The notes: generated by a model from the sequence alone, not told the origin. A stretch of DNA of 64,000 bases from Polaribacter tangerinus (GCF_038024095.1 NZ_CP150668.1:1736001-1800000); one strand, 5' to 3'; numbered from the stretch's first letter, positions 51,529 to 60,839 are shown. A program made the numbers and translations.

Positions 51529-51966
51529 TTAAGAAGCTTTTTTATCGGCACAACATGCCATTTTACAATCCTCTTTGCATTCTTTTTTTGTGTTTTTTGT
51601 AGCACATTTTTCTTCACAAGAAGCAGTGCATTCATGAGAATTAGTTGTATTTATTGAGCTACTTTCTGTAGCTTTGTATAAATTGCCGCCGGCAATACCT
51701 TCAACAAAAGCTATTAATTCTTTTTTAGAAGTTTTATTTGCGTCATATTCTATGGTTGCAATACTATCTTTAAAAATAACTTGAGCATCAAAAACACCCT
51801 CTTTTTTTGAAAGTTTAGACGCTATTGTTTTAGCACAACCTATTTCACAAGTCATTCCAGAAATTGCCAAAGAAACGGCTTCTTTTTTTGCAGGGATATT
51901 TTCTTTACAACCTGCAATAGTAAAACAAACAAGTACAAGCGAAAAAAGTATTCTTTTTAAATTCAT
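51529..51966 (-). CDS. HMA-domain lipoprotein with Cys-rich tail
   Basis: The protein has 145 residues. The lipobox is IAGC (Cys20), followed by a heavy-metal-associated (HMA) ferredoxin-like domain (about 30-95) with SGMTCEIGCAKTI, i.e. CxxxC (C40, C44) rather than the usual CxxC. The tail carries a cluster of about eight cysteines (HECTASCEEKCA, ECKEDCKMACC) interleaved with lysines, a metallothionein-like arrangement. It may bind copper or another soft metal in the periplasm or at the outer membrane. It ends at the bidirectional terminator and stands alone. Confidence 0.85.
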   Translation of the reverse strand: MNLKRILFSLVLVCFTIAGCKENIPAKKEAVSLAISGMTCEIGCAKTIASKLSKKEGVFDAQVIFKDSIATIEYDANKTSKKELIAFVEGIAGGNLYKATESSSINTTNSHECTASCEEKCATKNTKKECKEDCKMACCADKKAS

Positions 51967-52057
51967 AATAATAAGTGATTAAATTATTTTACAAATTTAT
52001 TAATATTTAGGTTGATATTTCAATAATTGTAAGACTTTTGCATTTTAAAACGATAGT

Positions 52058-52933
52058 ATGAATAATCAGCAAAAAAAATGGTTGTATTTACTACTTCTTT
52101 CTTTAGTTTGGGGAAGTTCTTTTATACTAATGAAAAAAGCTTTATTAGGAGTAACACCCATACAACTTGGTGCTTTAAGAATGATTTTTACAGCTGTTTT
52201 TTTACTAACGGTTGCCTTTCCATCATTAAAAAAAATTAAAAAGAAACATTATAAATACATTTTTTATACTGCATTATTGGGCACTTTTATTCCTGGGTTT
52301 TTATTTGCTTTCGCAATCACTAGAATAGATAGTGCGGTAGTGGCAATATTAAACTCGTTAACCCCTTTTAACACCTTAGTTTTCGGTGCTCTTGTTTTTG
52401 GTTTTTCATTTAAAAAGCGTCAGTTGTATGGCATTTTAATTGGGTTGGTAGGTACTTTACTTCTTATTTTAAATGGTGTTGTTTTTAGTCCGAATCAAAA
52501 CTATTGGTTTGTTTTTTTAATTATTTTTGGTTCTGTTGGCTATGCTTTTAACGCAAATATTGTAAAAAAATATCTGAATGATTTAAATGCACTTTCTATT
52601 GTTACGGGAAACTTTTTATTACTAATTATACCTGCAATAGTGGTATTGTGTTTTACAGATTTTTTTAAAACTTTTAGCTTAAAAAATGAGGTAGTATTAC
52701 ATTCTTTAGGTTATTTGGCTATCTTATCTATAATTGGAACAGCAGTAGCAAAAACAATATACAATAAGTTAGTGCATATTTCTGGCCCTGTATTTTCTTC
52801 ATCAGTTACTTATTTAATTCCACTTGTGGCAGTTTTTTGGGGTGTTTTAGATGGTGAAAAATTTAGCTTATTGCAATTTTTTGGTGGAGTTATAATTTTA
52901 GTAGGAGTATATTTAGTAAATAAAAAAAAGTAG
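52058..52933 (+). CDS. EamA-family (DMT superfamily) transporter
   Basis: This inner-membrane transporter has 291 residues and ten hydrophobic segments in two EamA halves (first half starting LYLLLLSLVWGSSFILMKKAL, second half from about residue 150 with a matching pattern GPVFSSSVTYLIPLVAVFWGVLDGE). Members export amino acids or other small metabolites, but substrate cannot be assigned from sequence. It is monocistronic and converges on the M16 gene pair. Confidence 0.9.
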   Translation: MNNQQKKWLYLLLLSLVWGSSFILMKKALLGVTPIQLGALRMIFTAVFLLTVAFPSLKKIKKKHYKYIFYTALLGTFIPGFLFAFAITRIDSAVVAILNSLTPFNTLVFGALVFGFSFKKRQLYGILIGLVGTLLLILNGVVFSPNQNYWFVFLIIFGSVGYAFNANIVKKYLNDLNALSIVTGNFLLLIIPAIVVLCFTDFFKTFSLKNEVVLHSLGYLAILSIIGTAVAKTIYNKLVHISGPVFSSSVTYLIPLVAVFWGVLDGEKFSLLQFFGGVIILVGVYLVNKKK

Positions 52934-52971
52934 GTAAAATTATCTTAAATATTCTGAGTCTAATTTTTAAT

Positions 52972-53005
52972 AAAAAAAAGAGTCTAAACCATGGTTTAGA
53001 CTCTT
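52972..53005 (-). terminator. Terminator of the M16 protease pair
   Basis: A perfect self-complementary segment AAGAGTCTAAACC / GGTTTAGACTCTT (52978-53005) is followed on the minus strand by a T-run (A-run at 52972-52979). Confidence 0.82.
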
Positions 53006-53029
53006 AAATATTATATTGTAAGAAGTTAA

Positions 53030-55099
53030 TTATTCGAAATCGGCATCGGTTACACCTTCATTCACTTTAATTTCTTTAATTTCAAATTCTAAATTCATTG
53101 GTCCCATTTTCTGACCAATAGCATGCGGAAACTTAATTCCGTTTACTTCTTTATAATCTGAAAAAGTAGTTGGTAATTTTACTTCTTTACCATCAGGTGT
53201 TTTACTTGTTTTAACTTCTTTAATTTTTAACCAAGACGTCATGTCGTAATACACTTCTTTGTCGTTGCTTTTTAATACAATTGCATTTTTACCATCTACA
53301 GGTTCAATTCTTAAAAGTTCTCCAGAAGCATAGTTTAGGTCACTAAATAAAGCATTTCCGTTTTTAGCCTCCTCTATTTGGGCAGGTTGCATTTCCATTT
53401 TTTGTCCTCTAGCCTCAGAGTATCCTGTAGTTCCGTTAAAAACACTTTTTTGCATTACATTCCCCATAACAGCAATTTCTTGTGATGTTTTATTTGGGGC
53501 AGCAGCTTTCATTGTCATTACTAGAGGAGTTCCTTGTATAGTTGCATTTGCCACCATCATAGTAGTTTTTACTGCAAGTACTTTATCTTTACCTCCAATA
53601 GCATTTAAGTATTTGTCTACCACAGAGGCAGCTGTCATGCCAGTAGGAATTGGCATTGTCATTGCTGGCTTTTCTGTAGGATTTCCTTCTTTGTCAAAAT
53701 ATTTAATTACATAGTCGGTTTTTTCAAGATTTTTAAGCACTTCAATACCTTTTCCGGTAATTACAATTCTTGCTTTGTCACCTCTAAAATATTTGATAGC
53801 TGCATTTTGAACATCATCTAAAGTTACTGCTTTGATATTTTTAATGTAGTTTTCGTAAAAATCTTCTGGTAAATTGTAACGTTCTATGTTAAGAGCAAAG
53901 TTTGCTATAGTTCTTGGTTTTTGAACATCCATTACAAAACTACCGATGTAAGCTTCTTTTGAGTTGTTAAGTTCCTCTTCAGTAACTTTCTGATAGCGAA
54001 TTCTGTTTATTTCTCTTTGCAGTTCTACAACAGAACTATCTGTAACCATGTTTCTAACACTGGCTGTAGCTCTAAAAGTACCGGTGTATTTACTTTGTCT
54101 TAAGCTAGAATACGAGCCATAAGTGTAACCTTTATCTTCTCTTAAGTTCATAAACAAACGAGCCGTTCCACCACCACCAAGTATGTTGTTTGCAAGCAAT
54201 GCTGCGTAGTAGTCTTTATCACCTAAAGTTAAATCTACAGTATTTATTACTGCTATTTCAGATTGTACAGCATTGTCCATATTTACAAAATTAATTTCTG
54301 TAGTAGGTACTTTTTTGATTTCTGGCATTGTGTATGCAGGAATTTCTCCTTTTTGCCAGTCTGAAAATAATGAAGTAACTAGTTTTTTAGTTTCTTTAAT
54401 ATCAATATCTCCCTCTATAACCAAGTAAGCATTGTTTGGTTTGTAGTAGGTGTTGTAATTGTTTTTAATATCATCTAGAGTAATTCTCTTAATGCTTTCT
54501 TTTGATGTAAACTCTCCAGAAGGATGATTTCTCCCATATGTTAATACGTTTTCTACACGTCTTGCAACACTTGTTACACTTTTTTCGTTCGATTTTAAAC
54601 CGTCTAATGTAAGCTGAACTTCTTTTTCAAATTCTTCTTGTGTAAATTCAGAGTTTTTTACTCCATCTGCCATCAATTCTAGAATTTCTGGGAAGTATTT
54701 TTTCAAAGACGATGCAAAACCTCCAGAACTAAAGAAGGAAACATTAGCACCTAAAAAATCTACCTTTTCATTAAACTCATCTTTTGTAATATTGGCAGTT
54801 CCTCTACCAAGCAAGCTTCCCATCATAGAAGAAACCCCTGCAATATCTCCTTCTAGGTAAGGTTTATTGTCTATCGATAAATTTGCAGCCACTCTTGGTA
54901 ACTTGTTGTTTTCTACGAGTATAACTTTAAGGCCATTTTTTAATGTAAACTTTACTGGTTTCCCAAGTTTTACTACCGGATCTGGACCCGGTTTTGGCAT
55001 TTTACTTCTATCTATTTGTGCATTTATACTTAATGTAGCTACAAAAAGTACCACCAATGCTAAAATTTTTGTTTTCATATTTTGTGTCTTAGTATTCAT
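53030..55099 (-). CDS. M16-family protein lacking the zinc motif, with C-terminal LolA-like domain
   Basis: The protein has 689 residues. A signal peptide (MKTKILALVVLFVATLSINAQ) is followed by two M16 domains. The position of the catalytic HxxEH is occupied by SSMMGSLLGRGT, so this subunit is not itself active; a glycine-rich loop GGGGTARLFMNLREDKGYTYG is conserved as in the substrate-binding M16 partner. After about residue 480 an additional beta-rich domain (YLNAIGGKDKVLAVKTTMMVANATIQG ... ITSWLKIKEV-like strands) resembles the LolA/LppX fold. The gene follows its active partner after 21 bases, and the two probably form a heterodimeric periplasmic protease. ATG 55078 is an equally good start. 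Confidence 0.9.
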   Translation of the reverse strand: MNTKTQNMKTKILALVVLFVATLSINAQIDRSKMPKPGPDPVVKLGKPVKFTLKNGLKVILVENNKLPRVAANLSIDNKPYLEGDIAGVSSMMGSLLGRGTANITKDEFNEKVDFLGANVSFFSSGGFASSLKKYFPEILELMADGVKNSEFTQEEFEKEVQLTLDGLKSNEKSVTSVARRVENVLTYGRNHPSGEFTSKESIKRITLDDIKNNYNTYYKPNNAYLVIEGDIDIKETKKLVTSLFSDWQKGEIPAYTMPEIKKVPTTEINFVNMDNAVQSEIAVINTVDLTLGDKDYYAALLANNILGGGGTARLFMNLREDKGYTYGSYSSLRQSKYTGTFRATASVRNMVTDSSVVELQREINRIRYQKVTEEELNNSKEAYIGSFVMDVQKPRTIANFALNIERYNLPEDFYENYIKNIKAVTLDDVQNAAIKYFRGDKARIVITGKGIEVLKNLEKTDYVIKYFDKEGNPTEKPAMTMPIPTGMTAASVVDKYLNAIGGKDKVLAVKTTMMVANATIQGTPLVMTMKAAAPNKTSQEIAVMGNVMQKSVFNGTTGYSEARGQKMEMQPAQIEEAKNGNALFSDLNYASGELLRIEPVDGKNAIVLKSNDKEVYYDMTSWLKIKEVKTSKTPDGKEVKLPTTFSDYKEVNGIKFPHAIGQKMGPMNLEFEIKEIKVNEGVTDADFE

Positions 55100-55120
55100 A
55101 TAATCTTAGATTATATTTTC

Positions 55121-56434
55121 TTATTTTTTTTCTGGTAAATATTCTAAAATCAATCTCTGATTTGGATTTAGGTACTTTTTAGCCACTTCTTTAATTTCTT
55201 CTCTAGTAATAGATCTGTAAATTTCTATTTCTGTGTTTATTAAATTAGTATCTCCATAAAGCACATTATATCTTGCTAAAGAGTTTGCAATTCCCTCTAC
55301 ACTAGAGTTAGAATTTACATAATTATTTTCAAACTGATTTTGTAGCTTTTGGTATGCTTTTTCTGAGATTAATTCTGTTTGAATTTTAGCTATTTCCTCG
55401 TCTATTTCATTTACAATATCCATTAATTTGGTGTCTCCTTGTGGGAGTCCGAATAAAATGTAGGTACCATAATCTTCCTGACTTGCGTTAATTGCACCAG
55501 CTTGAAGTGCCATTTTCTTTTCGTCAACTAATTTTTTGTACAATACAGAACTTTTTCCAGTACTTAAATATGATGAAATCATATCTAAAACTCTAGAATC
55601 TCTAGTTTTCATAGAAGGAGTTCTGTAGGCAGCCATTACAGCAGGAATTTGAATATTTGGGTCATATCCTTTAGCAGTAATTGTTTCGGTAATAGGATCT
55701 TCTTTTGGGAAGTTTTTAGTAATTTCTTCACCTCTAGGAATATGACCAAAATAGTCTTGAATCATTTTTTTTGCAGTTGGTACATCAATATCACCAGCTA
55801 CTACTAAGGTTGCATTGTTAGGAACATAAAATTTCTTGTTAAATGCTAAAAACTCCTCAAGAGTTGCAGCATCTAAGTGTTCCATTTTACCAATAGTGGT
55901 TCCTTTGTATGGGTGTTTTTTAAAAATATTTTGTTTTACATATTCTAAAAAACGAGAATACGGTTGATTGTCTACTCGCAACCTTTTCTCTTCTTTAACA
56001 ACTTCGTTTTGTGTATCTACACCTTCCTGACCAATAATTGGATGTAACAAACGCTCAGACTCCATCCAAAGGCCTAATTCCAATTTATTTGATGGAAAAA
56101 TTTCGTAATAATAAGTTCTATCATCTGTAGTGTTAGCGTTGTTTCTACCTCCATTAGATGACACTAATTTAAACCATTCTCCTTTCTTAATATTTTTGGT
56201 ACCTTCAAAAAGCAGGTGCTCAAAAAAATGTGCCATTCCAGTTCTATCAGGCTGTTCATCTTTTGCTCCTACATGGTACATAACAGAAGTTACTACTACT
56301 GGAGCAGAGGTGTCTTTGTGTAAAATAACGTGCATTCCGTTATCTAGATTATACTCTTCAAATTCAACCTTTTGTGCATTTGCAGAAAACGCAACTAACA
56401 CTGCTGAGGCAAGAGTTAAAATACTTTTTTTCAT
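55121..56434 (-). CDS. M16-family zinc metallopeptidase (active subunit)
   Basis: The protein has 437 residues. The signal peptide ends near SANAQ (residue 21). The inverted zinc motif HFFEH is intact (H69, E72, H73 in MAHFFEHLLFEGT), with a third ligand glutamate in the following helix (VKEEKRLRVDNQPY region). It is secreted to the periplasm and probably degrades peptides. Its non-catalytic partner lies directly downstream, the usual two-gene arrangement in Bacteroidetes. The leader contains an 8-bp hairpin at 56462-56481. Confidence 0.95.
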   Translation of the reverse strand: MKKSILTLASAVLVAFSANAQKVEFEEYNLDNGMHVILHKDTSAPVVVTSVMYHVGAKDEQPDRTGMAHFFEHLLFEGTKNIKKGEWFKLVSSNGGRNNANTTDDRTYYYEIFPSNKLELGLWMESERLLHPIIGQEGVDTQNEVVKEEKRLRVDNQPYSRFLEYVKQNIFKKHPYKGTTIGKMEHLDAATLEEFLAFNKKFYVPNNATLVVAGDIDVPTAKKMIQDYFGHIPRGEEITKNFPKEDPITETITAKGYDPNIQIPAVMAAYRTPSMKTRDSRVLDMISSYLSTGKSSVLYKKLVDEKKMALQAGAINASQEDYGTYILFGLPQGDTKLMDIVNEIDEEIAKIQTELISEKAYQKLQNQFENNYVNSNSSVEGIANSLARYNVLYGDTNLINTEIEIYRSITREEIKEVAKKYLNPNQRLILEYLPEKK

Positions 56435-56461
56435 TTATTTTTGTTTAGTTAATAATTAGGT

Positions 56462-56532
56462 AAAAGTTGGACGCAACTTTTGTAAAGATGTTACATTAAA
56501 TTTCTTTATAAATGATGTAACGTTCAAATTTA
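56462..56532 (-). promoter_or_regulatory. M16 operon leader: -7 element and 8-bp hairpin
   Basis: TAAATTTG on the minus strand (56532-56525) fits the -7 consensus; no matching TTTG was found at -33. The implied leader of ~85 bases contains the perfect inverted repeat AAAAGTTG-GACG-CAACTTTT (56462-56481), 28 bases ahead of the ATG. Confidence 0.4.
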
Positions 56533-56611
56533 AAATAAAAAAATAAATAATCTACTTGTTAGGCACTTTAATTCTATTGATTTTAGTAGAATTGGTTTAA
56601 TTTTAACATTA

Positions 56612-56642
56612 TTTGTAGAGTTGCAAAAAAGATGTATATTTG
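56612..56642 (+). promoter_or_regulatory. rplU-rpmA promoter
   Basis: TTTG (56612-56615), 19-bp spacer, TATATTTG (56635-56642): both consensus elements present, about 60 bases before the L21 start. Confidence 0.75.
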
Positions 56643-56701
56643 CATCCGCATTTTAAAGAATAAAAGTGCATTAATAAGTAGAAATACGTAAAACAAAAAG
56701 T

Positions 56702-57211
56702 ATGTACGCAATCGTAGAGATAGCAGGGCAGCAATTTAAAGTTGCAAAAGACCAAAAAGTATACGTACACCGTTTACAAGGTGAAGAGGGTTCAAAAGTT
56801 ACTTTTGATAACGTTCTTTTATTAGATGAAAATGGTAGTGTAACAATTGGCGCCCCAGCTATAAATGGAGCCGCAGTAACGGCAACAATTTTAGGTCACC
56901 TTAAAGGTGATAAAGTAATCGTTTTTAAGAAAAAAAGAAGAAAAGGTTACCAAAAGAAAAATGGACACAGACAGTATTTAAGTGAAATTCAAATTGAATC
57001 AATTACTGCATCTGGTGCAAAAAAATCAACCAAAAAAGAAGCTGCTCCAAAAAAGGAGGCTGCTGCTAAAAAAGTTGAGGTAAAAGAAGCTGCTACAACA
57101 GATTATAGTTCTATGACTGTTGCAGAATTAAAAGCTGTAGCTAAAGAAAAAGGTATCACTGGATATACTTCTTTAAAGAAAGCAGAATTAATTGAAGCGC
57201 TAAGCAAATAA
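56702..57211 (+). CDS. rplU: Ribosomal protein L21 with C-terminal SAP/Rho-N-like extension
   Basis: Residues 1-103 are a complete bL21 (MYAIVEIAGQQFKV, KVIVFKKKRRKGYQKKNGHRQ, IESI). Beyond the usual end there is an Ala/Lys-rich linker (about 104-135) and a ~32-residue helical module (SMTVAELKAVAKEKGITGYTSLKKAELIEAL) of the SAP or Rho-N type, folds that bind nucleic acid. The total is 169 residues against about 103 for most bacteria. The extension has parallels in other flavobacteria as far as I recall. rpmA follows after 27 bases, the standard L21-L27 operon, with a consensus promoter ahead. Confidence 0.97.
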   Translation: MYAIVEIAGQQFKVAKDQKVYVHRLQGEEGSKVTFDNVLLLDENGSVTIGAPAINGAAVTATILGHLKGDKVIVFKKKRRKGYQKKNGHRQYLSEIQIESITASGAKKSTKKEAAPKKEAAAKKVEVKEAATTDYSSMTVAELKAVAKEKGITGYTSLKKAELIEALSK

Positions 57212-57238
57212 AAATTTCAATTTTAAAACCATAATATC

Positions 57239-57499
57239 ATGGCACATAAAAAAGGAGTAGGTAGTTCGAAGAATGGTAGAGAATCAGAATCGAAACGTCT
57301 AGGAGTAAAAATATTTGGAGGACAAGCTGCAATTGCAGGAAATATTATTGTTCGTCAGAGAGGTACAACTCACAACCCAGGTGAAAATGTTTACATGGGT
57401 AAAGATCATACTTTGCATGCAAAAGTTGATGGTGTTGTTGAATTCAGAAAGAAAAAAGACAACAGGTCTTACGTTTCTGTTACACCTTTTGAAGCTTAA
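57239..57499 (+). CDS. rpmA: Ribosomal protein L27
   Basis: This is a full-length bL27 of 86 residues ([52 protein letters not shown]). The N-terminus starts directly with the AHKKG form, so no processing peptide of the Firmicutes type is present. It belongs to the 50S subunit near the peptidyl-transferase centre. It is second gene of the rplU operon and is closed by a strong terminator. Confidence 0.98.
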   Translation: MAHKKGVGSSKNGRESESKRLGVKIFGGQAAIAGNIIVRQRGTTHNPGENVYMGKDHTLHAKVDGVVEFRKKKDNRSYVSVTPFEA

Positions 57500-57520
57500 T
57501 AGTAAGTTTTAAAACACATA

Positions 57521-57554
57521 AAAAAAAGCTCAAACATTGTTTGAGCTTTTTTTT
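57521..57554 (+). terminator. Terminator of the rplU-rpmA operon
   Basis: AAAAAAAGCTCAAAC / tTTTGAGCTTTTTTT stem with a short loop and T-run, 22 bases after the stop. Confidence 0.9.
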
Positions 57555-57604
57555 GCTTTTTATTTATTTAAATTTTAAGCATTCTATTTTGTACTTTTAC
57601 GAGC

Positions 57605-58837
57605 ATGAATTTTGTATATAACGTTGTTGTTTTTATAGCAAGTCTTTTATTGCCAATTTTAGCACTTTTTAATAAGAAAATAAACCTTTTTGTTACAGGA
57701 AGAAATGAAACTTTTACAAAGATAAAGGCAGTAAAAGGAGAAAAAAATATTTGGTTTCACGTAGCCTCTTTGGGCGAATTTGAACAGGCAAGACCATTAA
57801 TAGAACAACTTAAAACATCACATTCATCGTATAAAATTGTTGTTACTTTTTTCTCTCCTTCCGGATACGAAATTCGTAAAAATTATAGCCTTGCCGATGT
57901 TGTTTGTTATTTGCCTTTAGATACTAAAAGGAATGTTTACAAGTTTGTAAAAGAACTACAGCCAACAATGGCTCTTTTTGTAAAATATGAATTTTGGCCC
58001 AATTTATTAATTGAGTTGAAAAAGCAAAAAGTACCTACAGTATTGGTATCAGGAATTTTGAGAAAAAATCAACTTTTTTTTAAAAGTTATGGAGGTTTTA
58101 TGAAAAAGTCCTTAGAAGCCTTTCACCATTTTTTTGTACAAGATACCAATTCCCTAAATTTATTAGCTTCTATAGGATTCACAAACGTTACTGTGGCAGG
58201 AGATACTCGTTTTGATAGAGTGTCGAAACTTTTAAAGCAAGATAATTCATTAGATTTTATAAGCGAATTTAAAGAAGATAAATTTACCCTAATCGCAGGA
58301 AGTACTTGGCAAGAAGATGAATCTTTATTGGTAACATATATTAATAAGTATGCTTCAAAAACAGACAAATTTATTATAGCACCGCATACCATACAATCTT
58401 CGGCCATAAAAGTTTTAAAAAATAGTATTCAAAGTAAAACGGTATTATTTTCAGAAAAAGGAGGTGTAAACCTTGCTAATTATCAAGTTTTAATTGTAGA
58501 TGCTATAGGTCTTCTCACAAAAATTTATGCAGCTGCCGATGTTGCTTATGTTGGTGGTGGTCTAAAAACTGGCTTACACAATATTTTGGAGCCTGCAACA
58601 TTTGGTGTGCCCGTAATTATTGGTAACAAATACATAAAGTTTAAAGAGGCAGTAGATTTGGTAAAAATAGGAGGATGTATTTCTATTAGTAACCAGGAAG
58701 AATTTACCAACAATTTACAAATTTTAAAAAAAGACGAAGGTTTTAGAAACCTAACAGGTGTAATTAATAAAAGGTATATTGAAGACCATATAGGTGCAAC
58801 AGAAACCATTATGAATTACATTACTCATAAAATTTAA
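57605..58837 (+). CDS. waaA: 3-deoxy-D-manno-octulosonic acid transferase
   Basis: This lipid A Kdo transferase has 410 residues. An N-terminal membrane anchor (VVVFIASLLLPILALF) precedes a GT-B fold. The catalytic Glu lies in ASLGEFEQARPLIEQL, and KYEFWPNLL and the donor-site SGSxQE-like segment (LIAGSTWQEDE, then YVGGGLKTGLHNILEPATFGVPVIIG) are typical of WaaA/KdtA. It adds Kdo to lipid IVA at the inner membrane. It opens a closely spaced plus-strand series that runs to mobA, although it has no functional tie to molybdenum cofactor. Confidence 0.95.
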   Translation: MNFVYNVVVFIASLLLPILALFNKKINLFVTGRNETFTKIKAVKGEKNIWFHVASLGEFEQARPLIEQLKTSHSSYKIVVTFFSPSGYEIRKNYSLADVVCYLPLDTKRNVYKFVKELQPTMALFVKYEFWPNLLIELKKQKVPTVLVSGILRKNQLFFKSYGGFMKKSLEAFHHFFVQDTNSLNLLASIGFTNVTVAGDTRFDRVSKLLKQDNSLDFISEFKEDKFTLIAGSTWQEDESLLVTYINKYASKTDKFIIAPHTIQSSAIKVLKNSIQSKTVLFSEKGGVNLANYQVLIVDAIGLLTKIYAAADVAYVGGGLKTGLHNILEPATFGVPVIIGNKYIKFKEAVDLVKIGGCISISNQEEFTNNLQILKKDEGFRNLTGVINKRYIEDHIGATETIMNYITHKI

Positions 58838-58856
58838 AATATTTTAATATTAACCA

Positions 58857-59420
58857 ATGATAGAAACTATTTTACAACCTTGGCCTTGGTATGTTGGAGG
58901 TCCCTTAATTGCCATTACATTATTTTTGTACTTTTATTTTGGAAAAAATTTTGGAGCCTCGACAAATTTCGAAACTTTATGTACTATGAGTGGTGCTGGT
59001 AAAGTTTCGGACTACTTTAAAAAAGACTGGAAAGAAAGAGATTTTGCAATTTTTTTTGTAGTAGGATTAGTAATTGGCGGTTTTATAGCCTCTAATTTTC
59101 TAATACCTAATCAAGAAATTACTTTAGATTCAAATACCATCAGCGAGTTAAATGAACTTGGTTTTACCAGGGTTGCTCAGCAATATTTTCCCACAGAAAT
59201 TTTTGGTTACCAAGCAATCACTTCCGTTAAAGGTTTTTTAATATTGATTATTTCTGGTATTTTAATAGGATTTGGAACCCGATACGCAGGCGGTTGTACA
59301 TCTGGCCATGCTATTACAGGTTTAAGTAGTTTGCAGTGGCCTTCTTTATTGGCTGTAATAGGTTTTTTTATAGGTGGTATTTTAGCAACTTGGTTTGTAA
59401 TACCCCTTTTATTCTCATAA
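58857..59420 (+). CDS. YeeE/YedE-family transporter, first half
   Basis: The protein has 187 residues with about four to five membrane segments. The family's cysteine motif GCTSGHAI lies near residue 145-152 (RYAGGCTSGHAITGLSS), the site used for thiosulfate or related sulfur compounds in TsuA/YeeE. In many organisms the same protein is a single chain; here it is the first of two consecutive genes. It starts 20 bases after waaA and is 9 bases from its partner. Confidence 0.9.
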   Translation: MIETILQPWPWYVGGPLIAITLFLYFYFGKNFGASTNFETLCTMSGAGKVSDYFKKDWKERDFAIFFVVGLVIGGFIASNFLIPNQEITLDSNTISELNELGFTRVAQQYFPTEIFGYQAITSVKGFLILIISGILIGFGTRYAGGCTSGHAITGLSSLQWPSLLAVIGFFIGGILATWFVIPLLFS

Positions 59421-59429
59421 AATAATACA

Positions 59430-59843
59430 ATGAAAAATAGTAGATTTTTATTTTTAGGTATCTTTTTTGCCATAGTTTTAAGTAAGTCACAAGCCATTTC
59501 TTGGTATCGATTTTATGAAATGTTTACTTTTCAATCTTTTCATATGTTTGGTATTATTGGAAGTGCTGTTGTTATATCAGCTATTTTTATGCAATTGTTT
59601 AAGAGAGAAATTGTAAAAGATATAAACGGAAAAGTTATCTCTCCCAAAAAGAAGAAAAAAGGCATTTTTAGCACTCTTTTTGGAGGTACTTTATTTGGTT
59701 TAGGTTGGGGAGTTTCGGGTGCTTGTGCAGCACCGATTTTTGTAATTTTAGGTTTTCAACCAATTGCAGCTTTACTCTTGTTATTAGGCGCGCTTTTAGG
59801 GGCATTCTTATACGGAATTATAAGTAAAAAATTACCGCAATAA
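59430..59843 (+). CDS. YeeE/YedE-family transporter, second half (DUF6691-like)
   Basis: The protein has 137 residues with about four membrane segments. The second-half motif GWGVSGACAAPIFVILG (near residue 93-108) carries the family cysteine, with AAP in place of the more usual PGP. Together with the preceding gene it should make one two-fold YeeE-like permease. Its stop codon is immediately followed by the moaA ATG. A sulfur supply for molybdopterin or for a molybdoenzyme is conceivable but unproven. Confidence 0.88.
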   Translation: MKNSRFLFLGIFFAIVLSKSQAISWYRFYEMFTFQSFHMFGIIGSAVVISAIFMQLFKREIVKDINGKVISPKKKKKGIFSTLFGGTLFGLGWGVSGACAAPIFVILGFQPIAALLLLLGALLGAFLYGIISKKLPQ

Positions 59844-60836
59844 ATGAGCAACTTAATAGACAGTTTTGGCAGACAAATAACCTATGTAAGATTGGCGGTT
59901 ACAGATAGGTGTAACCTACGCTGCCAATATTGTATGCCTGCTCAGGGTATAGATATTGTGCCAAAACAAGAGTTATTAACCTTTAAAGAAATGTACCGTT
60001 TAATTCGTGTTTTAACTGAGTTAGGTGTAAAAAAAGTTCGTTTAACAGGAGGAGAGCCCTTTGTACGTAAAGATTTTGTTGGTTTTTTAGAAATGTTATC
60101 TCATAACGATTTGTTAGATGCTATAAACATTACTACAAATGGCGCTTTAATTTCTAAACACATAAATACCATTGAAAAGTTAGAAAAAGTAAAAAATATC
60201 AACTTAAGTATTGATAGTTTACAGAGAGAAAAATTTACTAAAATTACACGAAGAGATGTATTTCCTGAAGTATATAAAACATTCGAATTATTAGAAAAAA
60301 GTAGCTTAAATTTAAAGCTAAATGTGGTGGTTCAAGCCGGTTTTAATACTGATGAAATTTTAGATTTTGTAAAATTAACAGAGCATAAAAATGTTGCTAT
60401 TCGGTTTATAGAGGAAATGCCTTTTAATGGAAAAGGACAACGAGAAATACAAGAAAATTGGACTTATAAAAAAATTTTAGAAGAAATTCAAACTCAATTT
60501 AATGTTGTAAAAATTAAATCAGAAAAATCATCTACTTCTCAAAATTTTTCTATAGAAAATCATTTAGGTACCGTAGGTATTATCCCTGCTTTTACCAGAA
60601 CTATTTGTAGCGATTGTAATAGAATACGAATTACATCAACAGGAACTTTTAAAAATTGTTTGTTTGATGATGGCGTTTTTAATCTACGAGACTTTATTAG
60701 AAAAGGAGCTTCTAATGAAGATTTAAAAGAACTTTTTTTATCTTTAGTGAAGCAAAAACCAGCAAATGGTTTTATTGCAGAAGGGAACAGAAAAAAAGGA
60801 GACGTAACTGAAAGTATGAGCACAATAGGAGGGTAG
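59844..60836 (+). CDS. moaA: GTP 3',8-cyclase
   Basis: This radical-SAM enzyme has 330 residues and starts molybdopterin synthesis from GTP. The N-terminal 4Fe-4S motif is CNLRCQYC (C23, C27, C30). The GGEPFVRKD segment follows, and the second 4Fe-4S site lies in TICSDCNRIRIT...FKNC. The C-terminus ends STIGG with the double glycine needed for activity. The gene is directly joined to the YeeE pair and 3 bases before moeA. Confidence 0.97.
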   Translation: MSNLIDSFGRQITYVRLAVTDRCNLRCQYCMPAQGIDIVPKQELLTFKEMYRLIRVLTELGVKKVRLTGGEPFVRKDFVGFLEMLSHNDLLDAINITTNGALISKHINTIEKLEKVKNINLSIDSLQREKFTKITRRDVFPEVYKTFELLEKSSLNLKLNVVVQAGFNTDEILDFVKLTEHKNVAIRFIEEMPFNGKGQREIQENWTYKKILEEIQTQFNVVKIKSEKSSTSQNFSIENHLGTVGIIPAFTRTICSDCNRIRITSTGTFKNCLFDDGVFNLRDFIRKGASNEDLKELFLSLVKQKPANGFIAEGNRKKGDVTESMSTIGG

Positions 60837-60839
60837 TTT

